From assembly GCA_000708835.1 (NCBI GenBank), contig DF237397.1, positions 1-64,000 on the forward strand: a DNA stretch of 64,000 bases, read 5' to 3'. The position numbers were made by a program, and so were the translations under genes. Positions 45,489 to 56,113 of the stretch are shown here, in pieces. The notes under the pieces are model-generated. The model had not been told where the DNA came from and searched no databases. It saw only the letters and a list, made by a program, of their open reading frames with translations. Numbering within the stretch: position 1 is the first letter of the stretch; every line of letters begins with the position of its first letter. This DNA comes from Klebsormidium nitens (lineage: Eukaryota; Streptophyta; Klebsormidiophyceae; Klebsormidiales; Klebsormidiaceae).

Positions 45489-47869
45489 CAGAATTAGTCG
45501 TCTTTAGGACACCCTCTGGTCTACATAAGTCTAGCTTGCAGATAACATTTCAATTCGAAGTTTAGAACAATCTGTACGGTACATGCATGCAGAGCAGGTC
45601 GCGCTTTCAATGCGATACTAACCTGCAGTCGATCGACGCCCTGACCAGATAATTAGCCAAGATTTCTAAGACGTACATCTTTGAAGCGTCCATCATATCA
45701 AAATCTGGCAAGATGTTGGACTCAACCACTGTCACTATCAGGCTTGGAACGTACGGATGCTCACAGTTTTCTGCAGACCGTCCGTTCGAATCTTTCATTG
45801 CAAAGCCGCGCATGGCCCATGCCGGTCGGACGTTTCATTGAGCAGCTCAACAAAGAATGTGGACAGTGGCGGCTGGCCTGTAATTAAAGAAGTGGGCGTG
45901 CACGGCTGCCGGTAGGTAAGATCGCCAATCATTGACGGTACTTAATAAACGGCCGGTGACGTCGCGCTGCCGCTCCAATAAGAGGGTTCGACGTATGGGC
46001 AACCCCACAAATTCTGGAGATTTTATCGGATCTACACGTCAGGCCCAGCCGTCCACCGGGCTAGATTTGTAAGAGCTGTTTGCTGCTTATAAAGTCTCCA
46101 AAATAGGAGCCGGGGCAAGCCCCCGGGTGCGCGTACCAGCCAGGCTGATGCATTACCGGTGCCACGTGGTGGCACAATTGATATCTTCGTTACTACCGGT
46201 ATGATCTTTGAGTTGCCCGGGTACTTTATCAACCAAAGGAGATAACTCAGAAAAAATACCTACTCGGTGACAAGTCAACTTGTGCCGCCCCCAAGCGCAC
46301 CCTAACCCACTGAACAGTCGGCTAACCCCACACATCTTCCGGGCGGCTATCTAGGTCGATCACAGCATCACACTACAAAGTGCACAGCAGATGTTGTTAG
46401 GGGCCTCGGCTAGGAAATCAACCTGCAATGATGATCAGAATCGCAGGATGGTGTCCACTCCCTCTGAATCTGAGACTCTGAGTCTCAGTCCACTCCTCCA
46501 GAGTTCTCATGATAAAGCCAATACTGACAGATCTGACATGTGCGGCTTCCTGCCAAAGCTTGGGTCCTCCACGTCTAGCAGCATTGTGAATTTTGTGATA
46601 GGAGTCAACAACCAGGCATCAGCTTATCGGGAGCTGCTGCTAGTTTTCAGACACAAGTGGACGCAAGCGACGCACCAAGAGTGCAGAAGGGCTGAGACGA
46701 AGGGGTCGGAGCTAATGATAGCACAGGTCAGGAGCATTAATATAGATTGCTAATCACAGCGTGTGAAAACCTAGTTTTGATCAGTGTGAGCTTTGTGCGG
46801 ATTTTGCTCAGTGGTCAGCTAGCTGCTTGCTTCTCTGCAGCTGAAGAAAGCAGGACATGCGCATCGAAGCCTGAAGATCGAGGAAGAGAGGGCAAGCATC
46901 AAAAGAAGGGAGACTGCAGATGTTAGCCGCGGAAGCTGTGAGCAGCGCAGAGAAACCCTGCGATTCTTCCGTTTACAGCTGCAGTTTGTGTAGGTCAACA
47001 AACGTACCTGGTTCTAGACTCTATTAGCGGTTGTCAGAGAGTTCATAAGCTATTCTGGAAGATTTGTGAGCTTTGCTTAGGTTCACAAACCCCACCACCC
47101 CTCTGTCGTCCTCAAAAGCCGGGCACATTTTCTTCTGCTCAACCAACTTTTTTCCAAGGCGTTCTTTCAATGTCATTTGTATCAACGACACCTCGAGAAC
47201 ATTGGTCAAGCTGCTACAGGTCAAGAATGTGAAAAGAGATGCCAAGTGAAGTCTAGTTCCTAGTGAATAATTCAACAGGTAAGTTGTGACGATTCAACGG
47301 TGCGTTTTGCAATTCTTGTGCAAGAATATGATGCTTGTTTAAGGATTGCTAAAGTGTGCATCTAATCTTTGCAAGTGCCGTTTAGTTGACCAAACCAGAA
47401 TCATAGTCATAATCAGTCTGGCTTCGGTTATGGCTCACGCAGTGGACTTGAAGATGTGTGGGCCCTGCATGCTTTTATCGACCTCATTCAAGAGCCTCTG
47501 GTCAAAAGGATGATTGGACAGCTTCCTGCAACACGATCTTTAAACCGTTCTTGAGCGGCCTTCCGCAAATGAGAATCTGGGATCAATGGCAGACATCAGA
47601 GCTCAACGGGTCTTAGCAACGTGTCAATCACAGCAATTATTTGCTCAAAGCAAGAATAAGTCAGATAGTATCCTGTATAAGTTAGATAGTATCCTCTACA
47701 ATACAGGGAAGCAAGTTGGCGGCGCCACTAGGCTGACACTCCAACCCTGATCTACGATTGGCTTGCAATTGTAATTTGTCAGTGCCAATCTGACTGAGGC
47801 CCAATTGGCTCACAAGTTCTTCTGGCCACCTGCTGTATTGCAATCAAACCAAATGACCCAAGTTAGCAG

Positions 47870-48140
47870 CCCCAAACAACACCAATAATGCGTAGCCCAA
47901 ATCCAGCCAACATTTCAGCTGAGGCGTCTAAGCCACTCAATCAGGAGTTCTAAATTATTTCTTGCAAGGTTTGCTGCTGAAATATCAAAACCTTTTGGCA
48001 GCCCCAAATTCTGTCATCCTTGTTGCTAACTTAGCCAACCTAACCCGAATTGACAATTCAAAACCTTTGCTGAAGTTCGAATCAAGGCACCCTAAACATC
48101 ATCTGAACATCCGCAGGCACAAACTAACCCATTGTGGCAG
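47870..48140 (+). repeat. Copies of the acceptor end of the first recognised receptor-2 exon
   Basis: GCAG followed by CCCCAAGT... (real, exon starting 48141) is preceded by copies at 48002 (CCCCAAATTCTGTC, continuing with CTAACTTAGCCAACCTAACC) and 47870 (CCCCAAACAACACC), spacings 139 and 132. This implies that 48141 is a real acceptor and that at least one further exon lies upstream. Confidence 0.75.
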
Positions 48141-48157
48141 CCCCAAGTACCACGCTT

Positions 48158-51100
48158 ATGGCTAACCTGGCCAGCTTAACCCAGATAAACGTGGTAGTAG
48201 CGGAGCGGCCCCCTTATGCATATCCCAACGCTTCGGACCCTTATGGCTGGTCGGGGATGCTGGTCTCTCTGATTCCGGTGCTGTTTCAAGCGGCGGGAAT
48301 CAATGCATCGCTCAACTTTTACGAGTCGCCAGACAACGGGGGAGGGACACTAAAGAATGGCACGTGGAACGGTGAGTGGTCCTCAGATTGTAAGATTTTC
48401 GGACAATTGTGGTTCGAGATTTCTGAGTATGCGGGCCAATGCGGGAAACGTCGGAGAAAGTGTTGAGTCATCCCTTGACACCTTGAAGACTTATGTTGAG
48501 GTTGGGAACAGCTTTCAGAGCTCGGTGAGGAAATTGGTTAAGATGCCCACTTCTCTAGGAAGCAACAACCTGCAGCCACTGGATTTCACAACGGTCCAAA
48601 GGAGAACCAGCTAGAATCCTAGCCCAGCATCTGAAACTTCTGGTTAAGCCCGTAATCTTGTGCCATCTTTTAATGAAACCAAGGTCTGTGCAGTGCTTAC
48701 TTAGACACACGTACGCCCCTGCATTGCGATAGCTCATACTGCGAAACCGATCGAATGCCGTAATGCATGGCTGAGCACAGGTCATCTGGGCGACGTTGAT
48801 TGAAGCCACGTGTCACCATGTTGCGGCGCCAGGTGTCACCGGAGAGCTCATTGCCAAGCGCGCAGACATTGCCGCTTTCCCTCTCGTACAATCACCGGGC
48901 CGTCCCGACTACATCGACATGTCGTACTCGTACAACGAAGCGGGGCTAGGGATTCTGGTGAAGAAACAGGTAAGGGGTCATTCTTGATCTGCTGGTGCAT
49001 TTATTGCCTCAACCCGTCAATGGCAGAACACATAGGCTGTCCGTTTGGAACCGCCCTTTGCGGAGCCCTTTGGAGTGGATTCCAGACAAGCCCCGAAGTT
49101 TTGCTGACCTCTTCTCCGCCGATTAGTCGAGTTGTTTCGTAATGGATGGCGTGATGGAATTTGCGCAGGTCGTCACATCACCTGGCGGAGTAATTCTCGT
49201 CCTCGTAAAGTTCTCAATTCGCTATATTGCACGTTTATGTTGCTCGCCTCCATTCTGCTTCGATTCCTCGCTGCAATATTGCAAACGGCAAAGCAGAATA
49301 CGGAGTTAGAGTTCAACGGGTGGAGCCGCTTTGAGTTTCGAGACGTCAACGTTAAGAACTTGGATCAAAGCACCTCAGGTGACATGACCTGACTTATCTG
49401 CTCACCACGAGCGCTGCATTTCACGTTCCGGGCAATGACTCTTCCCTTAAGCCCCTGTTAAGCCGCTCGGTAAAGGACCCGAAACCTTCCACGTGCAGAA
49501 AAGGAGACAGCCTTTTCAGGTGACCAAAGTAGATTGGCCAACTTAAGTGACCAACTTTGCATCGAGTGACCAACTTGAGTGATTCTACGTAGACCAACTT
49601 CGACTCATTGAAGTTACTTTCCAACGTTCTCAATGTCATTTGCAGATCTCTAGCAGCAGCGGCACTACGCTTTATCTGAAGCCCTTCACCTCCGATCTGT
49701 GGGCCGTTCTTATATGCACAGTCTTGGGGATGGGCTTCGCTCTGTATCTCCTATCCCTGGTCTCGCCGCTCGGGGGATACGCTATCAAGCGCATGCGTAA
49801 CGTGACGGCTGGTACGGAGGAGCAGCGTTACGTTATCGAAGACAGTAAGACCGCCCACCCTTCGCTCGTGATTCTTCGTTCTGTTATCCGGCCGTTCGAT
49901 CGTTTTTCAGATCGAGCTCCCGCACCTTGGTATTCTGTTGACGTTTGCTTGCTCACGTCGGGCTCGAACAAGAGTGATGGCAATCTTCTTCGCTTTTGAG
50001 CTCTTAGCTTGTGGATGCCTCTGGAACCTTCCAGTTGGAAGTCCTCTCCGCACGATTTGGGATTGGTAATCTCGCTTCCTTTTTGTAAACCCTCTCCGAT
50101 ACTCTTCTCTTGATTCAGAACGCTGGTCTTTGTGTGCAGTGTTGGACTCTTTCCTCATTGACGTCCTCATGGTAAGTCTTTCAGAAACCTAAAGCAGAGG
50201 AGCCTAGATTAAGCGCCCAAAGGCCCGAACTTAAAAGATCGGCTGGTAGCTGATGAAGTAATCTATTGCTCTTAGTTCATGAGGCCTTCCACATTATCGG
50301 CATGCGGATCTAACAGTCCGGCAAAGGAAGTTTGCTTCATCCAGAAACTGTGCCCAACTCTTTCCACTTTGTGCAAGTCCTGCCGCCTTTTCTGAGCTGG
50401 CACTGCTTTGCACCTTCCCTCCCAAGGAGAGACTCTATCTACTTTAGATTACGTCACGGTGGTGGAAAGCCTGTGTCGCCTGCCCTACACCATACGCTCA
50501 TAGTTAATCCCTGACAATGCGCGTCAAATCCGGAATCAGTCACCACTTATCATTGGTATCAGAGCGTTGAGAGCTGTGGAAATTGTAACTTGTAACGGCG
50601 GGCTCTTTCAGAATGTACTCGTGGTGGCCCTTGACTATGCGTCGGAAGGAAGTAGACATAATTACCTCATTCGTTGCAAGTAAACAGTCGAGTGCTTCGC
50701 TCACCGTGGCTCCTCTCTTGTGCGTGCAGGCCGCTGTGAACAACGCCTGGGAGCCACGTGGCAAGTCCTGGTCCATTCGATTGCCGTTCGTTGCCTACAT
50801 CTTCTTCATGCTCATCATCATCTCTAGTTACACCGTAAGTCTTACTGATTCCCTGCGGAAACTCTTCGGAGTCGTGTTGTTCTTGACAATGAAACTCAGC
50901 TATCTTTTCTTCCTTGTTCATTCAACTCGCAATCCAGTCATTAGAGTAGACGAAGCCTCTCGCCTTGAGAACAGCCGATCCTACGTCCAGAGATGACATA
51001 TCGCCTGCCCCTACCCTCGTTGGCGGCAGCGGTCATGCTACCTGAAGGGGTCTGAAACCGCCGCTTAACCGGTGCCGAACCCTCTTTGCTCCAGGCCGAC

Positions 51101-54100
51101 TCCGCCTCGGAATGTGACGGTTAAAACTCACGTTTTGGAGATTGAACTCAGCACCGCTTCCATTCTTGATTCGAAACCGGCGCTTGACCCCCTTCCTTGC
51201 CCCCTTTTCTCACAGGCCAACTTCGCTTCCTACCTGACCGTTAACCAGTTCAGCACCGTGGTTAGCAGCCTCCAGGACCTCAAGAAGGGCGGCCTCAATT
51301 TCACGATCAACGCGGGGGGGGCGACGTACACCTACTTCACTCAGAGCCTGGCCCCCACGATCCTGACGCTCCAACCCAAGCTCTCCGTAAGTTTCAAGTC
51401 TGAGTTTCATTTTGAGTCTTGATTGGACTTCGGCTTTTGAATGAGTTTGCATCTGGGGTTGTCGTTCGGGTTTGTCGTTCGGGTTTGGGTTTACCCCTCT
51501 GAGGCCGTCGATGTCTGAGATCCTGAAGCTCTTATCCAATCCTCCGTTAGTTTGGAGTTGTCTGAAGTTAGCTGATACTTGTGACGTCACTCAATGCGTC
51601 GGCGTGCTCAAGTAACGTACAAAGATTTACTTCTCCCCAGAAATCTGCCACTGGCCATGTTTGGGTTTCTCAAGGATGCCGTCAACGCTTTAGAAGTTGC
51701 AGAATCTTGATGCAGTCCGACGAGATGCTGCTCCTCCTTACAAAGTGCCTGATAATCCTGGCCTTTGCTTTTTTATTCCTGATTTCATGCCCGATCGGGT
51801 GCGATAGGATCTCGAGTTGCGGCCGGTCAATGGAAGCTTCGTTATCACAGCTATCAAAGCGGAAGACTTTGCTGACTATACTTGCTGAAGGGTTAGGGTT
51901 GCTCTTGCCAACCCAGTTTTAACTGGCAAGTTATCAACCCAAAATCAAGGTGTTCACCAGCCAACTTAACCTGTGTTGCTGGGAAACGCGTTGGGGTTCA
52001 AGTTGCTCTTGTCTCAAGCTGTTAGAAATTGTGGTTCTAACCCGCTGTGTTTCTTCCGTCGATACGACCGCTTTTAAAGCATTCCCCGCCGCTTGTAAGT
52101 CCTCACAGGGAAGATCCATTCGAGCCCCAAACACACTCCTGTCGCTTCAAATGTTTTGATCAAGCTGATATCTGACGACTCCACGTTTTCCTGGGCACTG
52201 GCCAGATCAACCACGTGCAGAATCACTCAGGAATTTGTCGCCGTCAACCCGTCACAAACTTGTAGCTTGACGTCAATTCGCTGACCCGCTTCTTTTCATC
52301 TCTTCTCTCAAAAATCAACAACCCCATTCGGACAGGACTGCCCTTGCGGCGTCAGCGCTAACGTCACCTATCGCGTCTTGCCTCGGAATTTCGAAGCCAT
52401 TTTCCCTGGGCCTGGCTTCCGTTGGTTTCGGTGCCGCTTCCGCTCACATTGCGGAAACGCCGATTCTGCTTCCGAGCTGCGACGTCAGCGCTGACGTCAT
52501 CTTTCCTCTTTCACGCAGACCGTCGACGCCACCTTTCCGGGCCTGGATTCCGTCCGTTCCGGTGCCGCTTCCGCTTACATCGGCGAGTCCCCGACGCTGC
52601 GTTACTTCGCGGGAATGGAGCCTTGCGACCTGGCCGTTGTGGGGCAGCCTTTTGGCCCGTCGGTCTATACCCTCGGCCTGCAGGTACATACCGTTCCGTT
52701 CCGCAGTTTCGTTCCGCTCTGATCCTAGAGTACTTCGCCAGAGGGGATCCGTGCGACCTGGCCGTCGCAGTTCTAGGGGCCCTCGTTTCGCGTCTTGTTC
52801 CGCTTCAGATTCGTACGAGCTTGATTTGAAAAGGTCCTGATGCCAGAGGCTGAAAATTGCTACGGCGGCACAGAGAATGATGCGTTTCGACAAAAGGCTT
52901 GGCCGACCCATCAAAACTTGTTCAGAGCAATTGGCGAAACTCAAGGCGTTCATTCTCTGGACTGGTATGTCTGACGGCCCAGACTCTGCACCTTGTCGTG
53001 GCTCCAGGTTGTAATTGCCAATTTGCTAGCTTTGACTGCACCTCTTGTGGGAAGAACAAGTGGTTTGAGCTGGTGAACGAGGAGGGGCTATGACCGAATC
53101 GTGCGTGGTCAGAAAGTCAGCAGCATTTGACTCCCCATAGATAGATATTCGCAGCATTTCGCTTTCGGCTTCTTGGACATGTGAGAGGGCAGATTGGCGA
53201 TTTAGTACGCTAGCCGTTCGAGGCGTCCCTTTCTTTGCGATAAATCTGTCCTCAAGCGGTCATCACGTCATGCCCACGTCATCCTTTCTGCAGTTCAACT
53301 CTCCTTACACGCCACGAATCAATGAGGCCATGCTGACACTCAAGGGGAACGGCTATTTGGACCGACTCCAAAGGATATGGATCCAGGACGCCAACGTATG
53401 TGGTGGCAACTCTGCAAGCGTAAGTTCCGCAGCTCTTGGGCTCCGGTACGAACCTAAAGCTCTGAGTCGGGGCACAGATTCATCGTCTTGACTGACTGCA
53501 TGAAATCTTCGTATTAAGCCCACCGCTCCGTAGCTGCTGTCACTTCGATGGTGTTCCGATGTACTCAGCAGAGTCCCTCCTCAGGTCGTGTTTATTGTGT
53601 TAGCGTAGGCACTTACACTCCTGATAAGCGGACGAACTTCAGATTCTGACTGCATCAGTTCTCGATACCCGTTGCACAATTCATCCGTTGTAATCTTCGA
53701 GTCCTTCGAAGGCTGTTCAACGAAACTTCGCACGTCTGCCCTTCGCTCTCTACTTCAACCAACCCCAGAATTTGGCGTCTTAACCCGGATTCTTAGAAAC
53801 TGTTTCGCTCGGGTTCTGCGATCCTCACCCACCGTTCGACTCTTCGCCATTCTCCGCAGGACACGATCGGGGCGCTGAGCATCAGCGACTTCTCCGGCCT
53901 GTGGTACCTCTTGCTGGTCGCCATCGCGTTCGGTTTTGTCTGGGCGGGGCTCGAGCGGTACGTACTTTTCCTCCTCACCCGGTACCCTTCACTTAGGGAC
54001 CGGTTGGCCGCGTGGAAGGCGGCCGCGGCGCGCCACGGAAAGAACTTCGAAATGACCCGGGTGTTCTCGCACGTGTTTTCCCGGTCGGTATCCATACTCG

Positions 54101-54267
54101 TACGGAGTAAGTCCGAGATCGCGGCCGCGACGCCGACGGGGCGCGCGCGCGCGCCTGCGAGCGCCGAGGAGGAGAGGTCGACGGAAAGGGCGGCGCGGCT
54201 TGCGGTGGAGAATTACGATCGGGAAAAGGCGGAGCGCGCCGCACAGAAAGTAGGGCGGTTGTGGTAA
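48158..54267 (+). CDS. GLR: Ionotropic glutamate receptor-like channel, second of a tandem pair
   Basis: Paralogue of the gene at 36520. Exons: 48141/48158-48371, 48833-48969, 49646-49844, 50140-50171, 50730-50834, 51216-51386, 52519-52683, 53294-53419 and 53860-54267 (stop TAA); 518 aa from the ATG at 48158, but an acceptor before 48141 suggests an upstream exon and a different start. Exons 2-5 have exactly the same lengths (137, 199, 32, 105) as in the paralogue. Arg95 in SPGRPDYIDMSYSY is the likely ligand anchor, M1 follows LKPFTSDLW, the pore region is DSFLIDVLMAAVNNAWEPRG, M3 carries SYTANFASYLTV and M4 LWYLLLVAIAFGFVWAG. The tail is Arg/Ala/Glu-rich. The intron in S2 has moved: the CDL|VVG intron of the paralogue is absent here, and a new one interrupts TLGLQ|FNSPYTP. 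Confidence 0.83.
52340..52518 (+). repeat. Copy of the 5' end of the seventh receptor-2 exon
   Basis: About 90 bases matching the exon start (GACGCCACCTTTCCGGGCCT, then GGTGCCGCTTCCGCT) recur 132 bp upstream, from about 52387 to 52475. The copy lacks an obvious acceptor CAG at the equivalent point. Confidence 0.75.
52684..52800 (+). repeat. Copy of the distal part of the seventh receptor-2 exon
   Basis: Just after the donor, GAGTACTTCGCCAGAGGG and CCGTGCGACCTGGCCGTC repeat the exon's coding YFAGMEPCDLAV region. It lies about 125-130 bp downstream of the original and has no matching donor. Confidence 0.65.
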
Positions 54268-56113
54268 TCCTAGAACTTAGGTTGCAGGAAGGTCAATAAA
54301 AGGTTTTCGTGATTCAGGAAGGTTCAAAGGGTTGGAGTTTTAAGGGGACTAAAAAGGACGGCGAGGGCTGCCGGCTGGCGGTCTCGATAGATTCCTCATT
54401 GCTCGCAGGTAATCAGCGTCAGATATAGCAAGAGTCTGGCCGTATATATTTCGGCATAATGGTGGGAGGTTTGGTTCGTGACGAGTCGGATTAACCTTCT
54501 CGATCCGGGCCTTCCTTACTTCGGTTGAAGGGCATTGGAATGGGCTCTCTGTCCCCGCGACGGTAGTCCGAAACGTCCTGATGGTGTTGACCCAATTAGT
54601 CAGTAAAATGTGTCAGTAGACTTTGTCAATTACTGACTTTACTAGTCAAACATATAGCGTGCAGAATGGGGGCTTCTCCTACGGTCGAGGTTGGGTAGAG
54701 TGCTCGGAAGCCAATGCCCGCACGGTGCGAAGGTCGTCAAACCGGTATCAGACAAAAGGAACCTACAAATCTGCGTTTCAAGTTCATTTCATAATTCGGT
54801 GTCGTCATAAAGGATTGATATCGATTTGGCTACCACCTTGGACATTAGTATGCCAATCAAGTCCCCTTGAAATTGTATATTAGCGGTCAGCCTGTCTTGC
54901 ATCCATTGCCTAACGACCAATTCATTTTCGTACTAAGTTTGATGGACGCTTTAGGTGATGATCGTGCAGTGTTCGAATTTAATGGTTATGTACAGCATTG
55001 AATTGGCTGGCTAACCGTGTTGTTTTCATTGTGCCCCATGCAGCCGGACGACGTGTAGACTCCGATTATTAGGATAAGTGTTGGATTCTTTCAGTAAACT
55101 ACCCAAGCGTGCATGACATGGCACGCATGGTGTCGTTTGATCGAACCCTCATTGAACGTCCGAGGGCGCAAACGGGTGCATGAGCATGCATGGTTTTTAG
55201 ATCGGATAATGAACTTCTACCCCTGGCGCGGCGGCCAAGGTTTAGTGTATGGCTTCGTTGGTACCCCAATAATCCGCGGGCGGCCGTGCAGCAAGCAGCC
55301 GCCAAGCTTTTAGTGCCGCGCATGAGCTGAGCTTACCGTACAGTGATCGATTCGAACGACTGTCGGCCGGCACGCAACCGGTATACATCATATGTGGTGG
55401 TTTAGTAGTCGGCTTGCAGTAAACCGTCAGTGCACACGTTGTTGATTGATAGTAAAGTCGATGCCACTGAGAGGGCCGCAGGTGGACAGTGCGCGATCGA
55501 AATGATGACCGTTTCGTTGTAGACCCAAAAGCCATTATAGCCAAGTCGTAGAAACCGCTTAGGAAAACCTGTTATGCTTTAGATCATAAAGCCGTGTCCA
55601 CGCCGGTCATGCACAGTACGTTCCTAATTGCTGATGCAAACTATATGCTAGCTCAGCTAGTTAAGTACATTAAGAGTCTTGGTCCGATCATGTCACTGGG
55701 CCAGATTCAATATGTCGGGCGGTCTGCATAAAGTAGAGGCCGTCTTTCGACTACTTTTTAAACATGCAAGTCGAAATAATCAAATTTTTGGCCGCCCTGA
55801 TGGCGAATATGATGAAAATATAAGTATATATATACGGTATGGTAACAAATCGACACGATTTAAATTGACGCCCTTAACCGGCCGGCGCTGCAATGATGGC
55901 CACATGGTGACCGCCGCGCAAATCCGGCTTTCAATCTAAGTTCAACTATAACTGCAAGCCTTCCATCGAGATGCAACTTCAGGTTTCCAACGTTCGCTAC
56001 ATGTACGGTCTTTAGCAAGCACTGCAGTAACACGCAACATGGTATTCAGGGCCACTAGTTGTGGCGCTACGTAGAATATAACAATCAATTGATTGCAATG
56101 CGGTGGGTTGACG
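54268..56113. other. Intergenic between convergent genes
   Basis: Facing 3' ends of the second receptor gene (+) and the DUF2306-type gene (-) flank about 1.8 kb of AT-richer DNA. I see no credible gene, RNA or repeat structure in it. Confidence 0.5.

Larger units (their letters stand above)
44912..48140. other. Intergenic between the two receptor genes
   Basis: No gene is supportable. A small hairpin lies at 45458-45488. The last 300 bases hold decayed copies of the first recognised exon of the second receptor. A promoter and a leader or signal-peptide exon for that gene should lie here but could not be identified. Confidence 0.5.

Noticed and set aside
55242-55544. A 100-codon minus-strand frame between the receptor and DUF2306-type genes
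   Set aside because: No recognisable protein, no splice partner, and length within chance expectation.
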